DNA of 64,000 nt. Source: Bacteroidales bacterium (GTDB taxonomy: Bacteria > Bacteroidota > Bacteroidia > Bacteroidales > UBA932). Under the pieces are notes generated by a model. The model was not told the DNA's origin. It saw only the letters and a list, made by a program, of their open reading frames with translations, and ran no database searches. A program made the translations under genes and the position numbers. Shown here piece after piece: positions 7,049 through 14,653 of this stretch. How positions within the stretch are numbered: position 1 is the first letter of the stretch; every line of letters begins with the position of its first letter. Location: the NCBI GenBank assembly GCA_017453565.1, contig JAFTEQ010000001.1:1-64000 (forward strand), given 5' to 3'.

Positions 7049-8263
7049 TTAGTCTAAAATCCCGTTCAAAAGGTTTACGGCGGCTTGTTTCTTTTGGTCT
7101 ATGATCGTGGCGTAAATCTGCGTTGTATTTACGTTTGTGTGGCCTAATAGCTTGGAAATGCTATACAAGTCCGCGCCCTGGGTTAGTGCCAGGGTTGCAA
7201 AGGTATGCCGCGCGCAATGGAAAGAAATGTTTTTAGTGATCCCCGCGCGTTGTACCCAGGTGCGTATATCGCACTGCGTTGTAACTCTTTTAGGCAAGTC
7301 AAAAACGCGGCTTTCCGGGCCTTTGTCCCCGCGTTCCGGCATATAGCGGCGGGCGGCATCCGAAAGCGGCAAATATAGTATTTGGCGGGTTTTCTTCATC
7401 CTGGTTTCTATCTGCCAGGTGTCCCCGTCCTGGTGTACCTCCGCCCAGGTTAGGCCCTCCACGTCCGAAAGGCGCAAGCCGCAAAAGCAAGAAAAGAGAA
7501 ACGCGGCCCGTACTTGATCGTTAGGGCATTTTGCAGCGGCCAGGGTTTTAAGTTCGTCAGCGGTTAGGTAGTCCCTTTCTACTGGCGGGGCGCTGGGCTT
7601 TTCGCTATTCTCTACAAGTGCGGCGGGGTTTACCGAAATAAGGCCCTTTTTGTACGCATCATTTAGCGCGGCCTCAAAGGTGCTATAATATAGCGCGCTG
7701 GTAGTTTCAGCGATCGGCAAGCCGCCTTTGTGGATTGTTTGGCCGTTCTTTGTGTAGTGGGAACGTTTGGCCGTTTTAAGGTATGCCGCAAAGCCCGTGC
7801 AAAATTCCTTATCCACTTGCGCCAGGGTAACGGCGCGGCCTTTATACTGGGTATCAATGTAGCGGCGTAAGTGTACGGCGGCGGTTTTTATGCTTTCGGC
7901 GGTGTTACTGGTAACGCGCCCGGCCTCCCTGGCGGCCTTATCGGCGCGGTCTTGCCTTTGCTGCATCCAGTCCAGTAGTAGCAAATTCTTGCCGCCCAGG
8001 GTCTTAATTCCGGCCTCCCCGCTTACTATTTCCCTAATCCGCTGGGCCTTGATCGCGTTTGCCGCGTCAAGTGTGGTTTTATTTGCCACTTTGTCCGCCT
8101 CAACGCCTGGGCGTTCTGGGATAAGGTAAAGTTTTAGAAATTCGTAAGAGCGCACCCCGTCCCGGTAAATATCCAGGTAAATAGATTTACTGCCTTTCGC
8201 CAGCTCTTTAAAACGGATTGTTACGGGTTCTTTGGCCCGCTGCTGCTTTTTCGGTCTTGCCAT
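7049..8263 (-). CDS. tyrosine recombinase / integrase
   Basis: A 404-residue site-specific recombinase of the Bacteroidetes integrative-element type, which joins and excises the element at the attachment repeats. An N-terminal arm-binding domain (about 10-100) precedes a SAM-like core-binding domain (about 110-215) and the catalytic domain (about 230-395). Catalytic residues are visible: Arg264 (CGLRLSD), His349 and Arg352 (HCARHTF), His375 (LLGHTN) and the nucleophile Tyr384 (TQIYATI). The gene lies next to the ychF-side attachment site and reads away from it. A TATCTTTG box upstream gives a leader of about 27 bases, and GTAACAA repeats around this promoter suggest autoregulation by integrase or excisionase binding. 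Confidence 0.93.
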   Translation of the reverse strand: MARPKKQQRAKEPVTIRFKELAKGSKSIYLDIYRDGVRSYEFLKLYLIPERPGVEADKVANKTTLDAANAIKAQRIREIVSGEAGIKTLGGKNLLLLDWMQQRQDRADKAAREAGRVTSNTAESIKTAAVHLRRYIDTQYKGRAVTLAQVDKEFCTGFAAYLKTAKRSHYTKNGQTIHKGGLPIAETTSALYYSTFEAALNDAYKKGLISVNPAALVENSEKPSAPPVERDYLTADELKTLAAAKCPNDQVRAAFLFSCFCGLRLSDVEGLTWAEVHQDGDTWQIETRMKKTRQILYLPLSDAARRYMPERGDKGPESRVFDLPKRVTTQCDIRTWVQRAGITKNISFHCARHTFATLALTQGADLYSISKLLGHTNVNTTQIYATIIDQKKQAAVNLLNGILD

Positions 8264-8278
8264 ATAGAAATACTTAAC

Positions 8279-8354
8279 TTGTTACGGCTACAAAGATAGG
8301 CAAAAAATCCGAAACAAGTAACAAGCGGGTAACAAAATTTGCGAAAAGTAACAA
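8279..8354 (+). other. GTAACAA repeats, candidate integrase arm sites (right)
   Basis: GTAACAA occurs at 8318-8324, 8329-8335 and 8348-8354, and inverted at 8279-8285. The same heptamer clusters inside the other end of the element. The copies surround the promoter of the recombinase gene, so they may couple recombination and expression. The assignment is by position and repetition only. Confidence 0.5.
8291..8298 (-). promoter_or_regulatory. -7 box of the integrase promoter
   Basis: The minus strand reads TATCTTTG, an exact match to the Bacteroidetes TAnnTTTG box, giving a leader of about 27 bases before the recombinase start codon. Confidence 0.6.
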
Positions 8355-8383
8355 AAATTGCATCAAAGAGGGTAAAGCAAAGG

Positions 8384-8411
8384 CAAAAGAAAAGGCGGCC
8401 TAAATGCCGCC
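8384..8411 (-). terminator. terminator between ychF and the integrase
   Basis: A 6-bp GC-only stem (8394-8399 with 8406-8411) is followed on the minus strand by the T-rich tail CTTTTCTTTTGC. It lies inside the element, between the attachment site and the recombinase promoter, so it would stop read-through from ychF. Confidence 0.5.
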
Positions 8412-8455
8412 AAATCAACGAAATAAGTTTACTTTATTTTACCTACTTTTACCGT

Positions 8456-9556
8456 TTACACGTTGAATAGGAAGTGCATGATGTCGCCGTCCTGCACGGT
8501 GTAATCCTTGCCTTCCACGCCCATCTTGCCGGCGGCGCGGCAGGCGGCTTCGGTCTTGAGCGCGACGAAGTCGTCGTACTTGATGACCTCGGCCCGGATG
8601 AAACCCTTCTCGAAATCAGAGTGGATGACGCCTGCGGCCTTGGGCGCCTTGTCACCCGCGTGGATGGTCCAGGCGCGGCATTCATCGGCGCCGGCAGTAA
8701 AGAAGGTCCTCAGCCCCAGCAGGCGGTAGGCGCCCTGGATGAGGCGTACTACGCCCGATTCCTGCAGGCCCATCTCCTCCAGGAACATCTGCCGGTCCTC
8801 ATAGGAGTCGATCTCGGCAATTTCGGCCTCGGTCCTTGCGGCAATGACGAGGATCTCCGCCTGCTCGTCCTTTACGGCTTCACGCACGGCTTCCACATAG
8901 GCGTTGCCCGATGCGGCCGAGGCCTCGTCCACGTTGCAGACGTACAGTACGGGCTTGTTGGTGAGCAGGAACAGGTCGTGCGCAAGGCTTTCTTCCTCCT
9001 CGTTCTGCAGGGCGACGCTGCGGCAGGAACGGCCCTCCAGTAGGGCTGCCCGGTAGCGGGAGAGCAGTTCGGAGAGTTTGCGGGCCTCCTTGTCGCCGGC
9101 CTTGCCTGCCTTGTCGGCTTTGGCGAGACGGGCCTCCACCGTTTCCAGGTCCTTGATCTGGAGTTCAAGGTCGATCACATCCTTGTCGCGGACGGGGTTC
9201 ACGCTGCCGTCCACATGCACGATATTGTCGTCGTCGAAGCAGCGGAGCACGTGCAGGATGGCGTCGCACTCCCTGATGTTCGCGAGGAACTGGTTGCCCA
9301 GGCCCTCTCCTTTGCTGGCGCCCTTCACCAGGCCGGCAATGTCCACAATGTCGACCGTGGCGGGGATGGTGCGCTGCGGGCGGCAGATTTCGCTCAGGGT
9401 GTCGAGCCGTCGGTCGGGCACGTTGGTGGAGCCCAGGTTGGGCTCGATGGTGCAGAAGGGGAAATTGGCGCTTTGCGCCTTGCCGGAGCTGACGCAGTTG
9501 AAGAGAGTGGACTTTCCCACGTTGGGGAGACCCACAATGCCGCATTTGAGGGACAT
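8456..9556 (-). CDS. ychF: redox-regulated ribosome-binding ATPase YchF (Obg family)
   Basis: YchF/OLA1 is a universal P-loop protein that binds ribosomes and prefers ATP to GTP. The 366-residue length matches the family (about 363). The G1 loop GLPNVGKST is near residues 8-16, the DIAGLVKGAS segment is the G3 region, and the usual NKxD motif is replaced by NVDE, the family hallmark of altered base specificity. The C-terminal TGS-like domain is complete. The start MSLKCGIVG was chosen because longer frames run through the promoter. The last 15 bases of the reading frame are the attachment core of the integrated element, and the final base of the TAA stop comes from the element. Confidence 0.95.
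   Translation of the reverse strand: MSLKCGIVGLPNVGKSTLFNCVSSGKAQSANFPFCTIEPNLGSTNVPDRRLDTLSEICRPQRTIPATVDIVDIAGLVKGASKGEGLGNQFLANIRECDAILHVLRCFDDDNIVHVDGSVNPVRDKDVIDLELQIKDLETVEARLAKADKAGKAGDKEARKLSELLSRYRAALLEGRSCRSVALQNEEEESLAHDLFLLTNKPVLYVCNVDEASAASGNAYVEAVREAVKDEQAEILVIAARTEAEIAEIDSYEDRQMFLEEMGLQESGVVRLIQGAYRLLGLRTFFTAGADECRAWTIHAGDKAPKAAGVIHSDFEKGFIRAEVIKYDDFVALKTEAACRAAGKMGVEGKDYTVQDGDIMHFLFNV
8457..8471. repeat. attachment-site copy within the ychF 3' end
   Basis: The 15-bp copy of the element's direct repeat. It encodes the last five ychF codons except the final base of the stop. The identity with 795-809 and the neighbouring recombinase make it the target-side attachment site. Confidence 0.85.
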
Positions 9557-9576
9557 ACATTTTTCTTTTATGCATA

Positions 9577-9584
9577 CAAAAATA
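9577..9584 (-). promoter_or_regulatory. -7 box of the ychF promoter
   Basis: The minus strand reads TATTTTTG (TAnnTTTG), about 20 bases upstream of the chosen ychF start. Confidence 0.5.
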
Positions 9585-9680
9585 ATTCTTTTCACCCTGA
9601 AAACATAAAAATCTTCCCGTGTCGGAAACAAATGTGGGTTTTTGATTGACCGGGCGCCGTCGAAGAGCCATCTTTGCCGC

Positions 9681-10724
9681 ATGGGAAGAGGTGCGAAGAA
9701 GAGGACGGCCTGCCTGGCGGGAGCGGTGCTGGCCCTCGCTGTTGCTGCAGGGGCGCAGGTGACACCGCAGGATGCCGGCCAGGAAGAGCTGTTGCTGATG
9801 TTCTGGAACGTGGAGAACTTCTTCGACTGGCGCGACGGCGGATCGGGGCAGAGCGACCGGGTCTTCTCGTCCCTGGGCGAAAAGCACTGGACCCGGGGGC
9901 GCTTTTATGCGAAATGCAATGCCGTAGTCAAGACGGTCCTGCTCACGGCCGACCGGTTCGGCCGTCCGCCCGACCTGCTGGGTCTTGCGGAGGTGGAGAA
10001 CCGTTTCGTGCTCCGCCAGCTCGTGCAGGAAACCCTGCTGCGGAAATGGGACTACGAGATCGTGCATTACGATTCTCCGGACCGTCGCGGCATAGACTGC
10101 GCCCTGCTCTACAGGCGGAGTCGCTTCCGGCTATTGTCCTCGCGGGCCTGCCCGCTGCGCGATAGCCTGGGCGCCATCCTGCCCACGCGGGACATCCTGC
10201 TGGCGGTCCTGGAGCCAATTAGGGGCGGTCTTGCCGAGCCCGTCGCGGTGCTGGTGAACCACCACCCCTCGAAAGTGGGATCTGGGTCGGAAAAGCGGCG
10301 CGCTTTGGCAATGGGGCGGCTTTCCCAGTTGCGCGATTCGCTTCGGACGGCGGGCATCGGGCGCATCATTGCCGTGGGCGATTTCAACGACGCCGTTACG
10401 GCCGCTCCGGGCGTTGCCGGGCCGTTTCTCTGGAGCGCCAGGGGAACGGAAAAGGCAGCCCCGGAGCCATTCCCAGCGGCTCGCCCGGCCCGCACCGCCG
10501 GCACCATCAAATTCCAGGGACGCTGGGAGAAAATCGACGGCTGCCCCGTCCTGGAGGGCTTCCGTGCCGTAGAATACATCGTGGACGCGCCTCAGCTAAG
10601 CGTTCGCGACAACGGCCACGCCGGAACCAAGCCCTGGCGCACCTACAGCGGCCCCCGCTACCTCGGCGGCGTCAGCGACCACTATCCGGTTTTTTATCAA
10701 CTATTCAACGAAAAAGTTGAATAA
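9681..10724 (+). CDS. exported endonuclease/exonuclease/phosphatase-fold protein
   Basis: A 347-residue protein with an N-terminal signal peptide (basic start, then LAGAVLALAVAAGAQ). The body has the EEP (DNase I-like) fold: FWNVENFFDW at the start, LGLAEVEN with the catalytic Glu, a DCALLY strand, VNHHPSK, a VGDFND metal/phosphate motif, and SDHYPVF with the C-terminal His. Bacteroidetes members are secreted hydrolases of unknown substrate, possibly nucleic acid or phosphoester. The start was set at MGRGAKKR because it gives a clean signal peptide. A CATCTTTG box ends 4 bases upstream (9669-9676), which would make the transcript leaderless. Confidence 0.82.
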   Translation: MGRGAKKRTACLAGAVLALAVAAGAQVTPQDAGQEELLLMFWNVENFFDWRDGGSGQSDRVFSSLGEKHWTRGRFYAKCNAVVKTVLLTADRFGRPPDLLGLAEVENRFVLRQLVQETLLRKWDYEIVHYDSPDRRGIDCALLYRRSRFRLLSSRACPLRDSLGAILPTRDILLAVLEPIRGGLAEPVAVLVNHHPSKVGSGSEKRRALAMGRLSQLRDSLRTAGIGRIIAVGDFNDAVTAAPGVAGPFLWSARGTEKAAPEPFPAARPARTAGTIKFQGRWEKIDGCPVLEGFRAVEYIVDAPQLSVRDNGHAGTKPWRTYSGPRYLGGVSDHYPVFYQLFNEKVE

Positions 10725-10829
10725 TGAAAATTATTGTTTATTTTAGCACAGGAAGGGATCGTCCGTTTACTGGTTGTGCAACAAATCTATGTGACGTTAA
10801 ACAAGAGATGCATTAACATTAGCTGTTTT

Positions 10830-11372
10830 ATGGCACATCGTTTTCTCTCTTTTATTGCGTTCGCCCTTTTGTGTGCTCCGGTTTTGGAGGCTCAAGAGCA
10901 CAAATACAGGAACCAGGTGGAAGTGTCGTATGGGCTGGAGTCTCCTATGAATACGATGTTAGGCCTGTTCACTATGCTGAACCTTTCGGACAACTGCCAC
11001 GACAAGAATTATGGCCTGGCTTATTATCGGGAGTGGACGGAGCGGGTTTATGCGGGAGGCGTTCTTAACTATTCCTCCGGTTTCTCGGAACGTAGGAATG
11101 GTTCGGATTATTTCGCAATCTGGTCGATTATGGCTTCGGCAAAAGTCCGCTGGTTTAAGTATTATGGCCTTTCTGTGTGCACTCGCGCGGGAATTGGCCC
11201 CGGAATCATAACGATAGAATCGTCGTCAAGCTCCGGTAAAACATTTTTGCGCCCGATATATCATTTGGGTTTTCTTTCACTGAATTATGATTATCGGCAC
11301 GTCGGCTGCTTCGTTGAATTAGGCTGGGGTTACCTGGGTATGCTAAACGGAGGGTTTGCTATTCGTTTCTAG
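10830..11372 (+). CDS. small outer-membrane beta-barrel-like protein
   Basis: A 180-residue exported protein. The signal peptide is MAHRFLSFIAFALLCAPVLEAQ, then alternating polar and aromatic strands follow, ending in GGFAIRF. A C-terminal Phe is typical of outer-membrane barrels recognised by the BAM machinery. Length suggests an 8-stranded barrel. The start was chosen at the signal peptide; an upstream Met would add an untypical 32-residue extension. The gene is visibly more AT-rich than its neighbours, and its 3' end overlaps the convergent symporter gene by 14 bases. No family beyond a PorT/OmpW-like barrel guess. Confidence 0.6.
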   Translation: MAHRFLSFIAFALLCAPVLEAQEHKYRNQVEVSYGLESPMNTMLGLFTMLNLSDNCHDKNYGLAYYREWTERVYAGGVLNYSSGFSERRNGSDYFAIWSIMASAKVRWFKYYGLSVCTRAGIGPGIITIESSSSSGKTFLRPIYHLGFLSLNYDYRHVGCFVELGWGYLGMLNGGFAIRF

Positions 11373-12813
11373 GGGCCGGGACTTCGGCTGGCGTCTCCCA
11401 GCACTCCAGATTGAGTTCGGGCATCTGGTCGCGGGTGAAGACCGGGTTGGCGATGCCGCGGCGCTTCTGCTCGTTGTAGTCGCGCAGGGCCCGGAGGGCG
11501 TAGCGCCCGAGCAGGAAGAGCGCCACCAGGTTCACCAGGGTCTGCAGGGCCATACAGAGGTCGCCCACCGTCCAGACGAGGTCGAGGCTGGCGGCGGCGC
11601 CGAAAAGCACGAAGACGCAGCCCGAGAGCAGGCGGAACACGAAGAGCACGCCCCGCTTCTGCGTGAGATAGCGCACGTTGGCCTCCATATAATAATAGTT
11701 GCCGATGATGGTGCTGAAGGCGAAAAGGAACACAGCTATGGTGATGAAGACGGGGCCGGTGCGCCCGATTTCGTTGAACAGGGCCGCCTGGGTGAGTTTG
11801 ATGCCGCTCACGCCCGAGCCCAGGTCGACGCCGCTGAAGAGGATGATGAAGGCGGTGCAACTGCACACCACAAGCGTGTCGACAAACACGCCCAGCGCCT
11901 GGATGAAGCCCTGTTTCACGGGGTGTGAGATATCGGCCGTGGCCGCCACGTTGGGCACCGACCCCTCGCCCGCCTCGTTCGAAAAGAGGCCGCGGCGGAT
12001 GCCGGTCATGATGGTGACCCCGATGCCGCCTCCGGCCACTTCCCGGATGCCGAAGGCGTCCTTGAAGATGAGGGAGAACACCTGCGGGATCATATCGATG
12101 TGGCGGCAGAGGATGAACAGCGCGAGGGCCATGTAGCCGAGCGCCATGATGGGCACGATGACGCTGCTCACGTTGGAGATGCGGTGGATGCCTCCGAATA
12201 TGATGACGAGCGTGAGCGCCGACAGCGCCAGCCCGGCCAGCAGCGGCTTGATCCCGAAGGCGCCGTGCAGGGCCGAGCAGATGGTGTTGGCCTGGATGGA
12301 GTTGTTGGCCATACCGAAGTTGACGATGATGAGCACGGCGAAAAGCGCAGCCATCCATTTGCAGTTCAGACCTTTGCGGATGTAGTAGGCCGGCCCGCCG
12401 ATGAAGGACTCCTTCTCCTTTTTCTTGAAGATCTGCGCCAGGGTGGACTCTACGAACGAGAGGGAGCTGCCGAAGATGGCCATGATCCACATCCAAAACA
12501 CGGCTCCGGGTCCGCCGATGGTGATGGCCGTGGCCACTCCGGCGAGGTTGCCCGTGCCCACGCGCGTGGCCATGGAAACAGAAAAGGCCTGGAAGGCGGA
12601 AATGCGGGTTTTTGTGTCTTTCTCACCGATGCCCGAGCGCCCCAGCACGCGGAACATCTCCCCCAGGTGACGGAACTGCAGTCCCTTGCTGCGCACGGTG
12701 AACCAGAGGGCGCCGGCGACGAGTACGCCAATGAGGATATAGGTCCAGATGGCGTCTCCCACGGACGCCAGGGTGGTGTTGAGCCAGCCTTCTGCCGAAA
12801 ACAAATCTCCCAT
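11359..12813 (-). CDS. sodium:alanine/glycine symporter (AGCS family)
   Basis: A 484-residue inner-membrane transporter with about 11 hydrophobic segments. The AGCS family imports alanine or glycine with sodium. Recognisable family segments are GTGNLAGVATAITIGGPGAVFWMW near residue 90-110, ESTLAQ, GGPAYYI, and RRGLFSNEAGEGSVPNVAA near 285-305. The length is normal. It ends inside the small beta-barrel gene on the opposite strand by 14 bases and is transcribed divergently from galK. Confidence 0.92.
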   Translation of the reverse strand: MGDLFSAEGWLNTTLASVGDAIWTYILIGVLVAGALWFTVRSKGLQFRHLGEMFRVLGRSGIGEKDTKTRISAFQAFSVSMATRVGTGNLAGVATAITIGGPGAVFWMWIMAIFGSSLSFVESTLAQIFKKKEKESFIGGPAYYIRKGLNCKWMAALFAVLIIVNFGMANNSIQANTICSALHGAFGIKPLLAGLALSALTLVIIFGGIHRISNVSSVIVPIMALGYMALALFILCRHIDMIPQVFSLIFKDAFGIREVAGGGIGVTIMTGIRRGLFSNEAGEGSVPNVAATADISHPVKQGFIQALGVFVDTLVVCSCTAFIILFSGVDLGSGVSGIKLTQAALFNEIGRTGPVFITIAVFLFAFSTIIGNYYYMEANVRYLTQKRGVLFVFRLLSGCVFVLFGAAASLDLVWTVGDLCMALQTLVNLVALFLLGRYALRALRDYNEQKRRGIANPVFTRDQMPELNLECWETPAEVPAPRNE

Positions 12814-12838
12814 AACACCGCAATATACGTTTTTTTTG

Positions 12839-12846
12839 TATCTTTA
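12839..12846 (+). promoter_or_regulatory. -7 box upstream of galK
   Basis: TATCTTTA, one mismatch from TAnnTTTG, ends 31 bases before the galK start. The same 31-base spacing recurs at the YeiH-type and NSS transporter genes. Confidence 0.5.
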
Positions 12847-12877
12847 CAAGACCAAGACTATTAACCAACACAGCAAT

Positions 12878-14023
12878 ATGAAAACCAAGATTCAAGCAAA
12901 ATTCAAGGAACTCTACGGTGACGGAGCCCGTCTGTTTGCCTCGGCCGGCCGTGTGAACCTCATTGGCGAACACACCGATTACAACGGCGGTTACGTCTTC
13001 CCGGGCGCCATCGACAAAGGCATTATGGCCGCCATCAAGCCCAACGGACTCGGCGTCGTGCGCGCGTTCTCCATCGACTACAACGAAGCCTCGGAATTCG
13101 GCCTCAACGAGGAAGACAAGCCCGCACAGGCCTGGGCGCGCTACATTTTCGGCGTCTGCCGCGAGACCCAGAAACGGGGCGGTAAGGTGGAAGGTTTCGA
13201 CACCGTGTTTGCGGGTGACGTCCCCCTGGGCGCCGGCCTTTCCTCTTCGGCGGCCCTCGAGAGCACCTTCGCCTTTGCCATCAACGAACTCTTCAAGAAC
13301 GGCATCGACAAGTTCGAACTCGCCAAGATCGGACAGAGTACCGAGCACAACTACTGCGGCGTGAAGTGCGGCATCATGGACCAGTTCGCCTCCTGCTTCG
13401 GCAAGGCCGGCAGCCTCATCCGCCTGAACTGCAAGACCCTTGAATACAAGTACTTCCCCTTTGAACCCAAGGGCTACAAGCTGGTGCTCATCGACTCCTG
13501 CGTGAAGCACGAACTCGCCAGCAGCGCCTACAACAAGCGCCGCGCCTCCTGCGAGAACGCCGCCGCGGCCATCCGGAAGAACCATCCCGAGGTGGAATTC
13601 CTGAGCGACGCCAAGCGCATCTGGCTGGAAGAAGTCCGTGCCGACATCCCCGAAGAGGATTTCCTGCGCGCCGAGTACGTAATCGGCGAGGTACAGCGGG
13701 TGCTCGACTTCTGCGACGCCCTGGAGCGTGGCGACTATGAGACCGCCGGCGAGATGATGTACCAGACCCACTTCGGCATGAGCAAGCTCTACGAAGTGAG
13801 CTGCGAGGAACTCGATTTCCTGAACAAGCTGGCCCGCAAGATGGACGTCACGGGTTCCCGCGTGATGGGCGGCGGCTTCGGCGGCTGCACCATCAACCTG
13901 GTGAAGGACGAGCTGTACAAACCCTTCGTCGATGCTGCCGTGGCCCAGTTTACGGCCAAATTCGGCCACGCCCCCAAGGTGTACGACGTGGTCATCTCCG
14001 ACGGAGCCAGGGAACTCAAATAG
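12878..14023 (+). CDS. galK: galactokinase
   Basis: GalK phosphorylates alpha-D-galactose with ATP in the Leloir pathway. The 381-residue length matches the family (E. coli 382). GHMP-kinase motifs are in order: GRVNLIGEHTDYNGG near residues 25-39, the ATP-binding PLGAGLSSSAALE near 112-124, and GGGFGGCTINLV near 328-339. The start follows an A-rich leader 31 bases after a promoter box. A galactose mutarotase gene lies about 8 kb away rather than adjacent, so the Leloir genes are split. A stem-loop just past the stop, inside the convergent CpXC gene, may serve as its terminator. Confidence 0.95.
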   Translation: MKTKIQAKFKELYGDGARLFASAGRVNLIGEHTDYNGGYVFPGAIDKGIMAAIKPNGLGVVRAFSIDYNEASEFGLNEEDKPAQAWARYIFGVCRETQKRGGKVEGFDTVFAGDVPLGAGLSSSAALESTFAFAINELFKNGIDKFELAKIGQSTEHNYCGVKCGIMDQFASCFGKAGSLIRLNCKTLEYKYFPFEPKGYKLVLIDSCVKHELASSAYNKRRASCENAAAAIRKNHPEVEFLSDAKRIWLEEVRADIPEEDFLRAEYVIGEVQRVLDFCDALERGDYETAGEMMYQTHFGMSKLYEVSCEELDFLNKLARKMDVTGSRVMGGGFGGCTINLVKDELYKPFVDAAVAQFTAKFGHAPKVYDVVISDGARELK

Positions 14024-14026
14024 GGC

Positions 14027-14653
14027 TTATCCCAGGAACTGAGCGAGCCACCGGCGGTCCACGCGGACCAGTCCGGTGGCTTTCTCTTTCATGGCCGGAT
14101 TGCGGCGGACGATGGCCGCACTGTCCTCATAGACGTTGAATCCGATCTGGATCATCTGCATCTCGCCCTTCTCCGGATAGGTGAGCGTGAGGTCGTTGTC
14201 GGGCCCCTCCATCCGGAAGAAGCGAAGATCCACTTCGCGCCCGAGTTCCTGGCAGGTGACGTATTTGCAAAGCTCAATGGCAATGTCGTCGAGCCCGGCG
14301 TCGGCGATCTTGACCTTTTCCATGAGGTCGCCCGGACCGTCCGCAACGCGGAGCGTGTAGTCTTCCAGGCCGTCTCCGGAAGCGAGAGCTTCACGCATCC
14401 GCTGTTCCGTTTCGGGTTTGCCGTCGGAGAGCCAGACCATGAGGCGGGCGTCCGGATCGTGATACAGGAGCGGGGCGCGCAGCAGGCCGGGCGTGCCGCA
14501 GGAGGGACAGCGCCAGACGAAAATCCGTCCGCTCTGGACCTCTTCCTTCAGCTCGGGATGATCCTTTACGTTCACGAGGGCGGGGAAGGCGACTTCGCTC
14601 GCTTTCCCGCAGTGGGCGCACATGGCGCTGACCTGTCTGTTGTCTTGCATCAT
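14027..14653 (-). CDS. CpXC-domain zinc-ribbon protein
   Basis: A 208-residue protein of the CpXC family. The N-terminal domain has two Cys pairs, CAHC near residue 12-15 and CPSC near 49-52, that probably bind zinc. The remainder is an alpha/beta region with no catalytic motif I can see. The function of the family is not established. It is coupled to uxuA by an ATGA overlap, so the two are cotranscribed. A second Met immediately after the first could also be the start. Confidence 0.75.
   Translation of the reverse strand: MMQDNRQVSAMCAHCGKASEVAFPALVNVKDHPELKEEVQSGRIFVWRCPSCGTPGLLRAPLLYHDPDARLMVWLSDGKPETEQRMREALASGDGLEDYTLRVADGPGDLMEKVKIADAGLDDIAIELCKYVTCQELGREVDLRFFRMEGPDNDLTLTYPEKGEMQMIQIGFNVYEDSAAIVRRNPAMKEKATGLVRVDRRWLAQFLG
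14046..14090 (+). terminator. galK terminator inside the convergent gene
   Basis: AGCCACCGG (14046-14054) pairs with CCGGTGGCT (14073-14081), enclosing a second GGTCC/GGACC stem, and is followed by a T-rich tail. It lies within the last codons of the CpXC gene on the opposite strand. Confidence 0.45.

Larger units (their letters stand above)
795..8471. mobile_element. 7.7-kb integrative element inserted at the 3' end of ychF
   Basis: The element is bounded by an identical 15-bp direct repeat (TACACGTTGAATAGG) at 795-809 and 8457-8471. The right copy forms the last codons of ychF. Inside, twelve minus-strand genes run from a tyrosine recombinase adjacent to the ychF side down to a terminator near the left end. 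The gene set is recombinase, HTH excisionase-like protein, RepA-like ATPase, BT4734-type primase, ribbon-helix-helix protein and unknowns. An iteron cluster lies between the ATPase and primase genes. No relaxase, coupling protein, transposase or phage structural gene is recognisable. It could be a replicating integrative plasmid, a stripped mobilizable element or a phage satellite; the sequence does not decide which. Confidence 0.88.
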
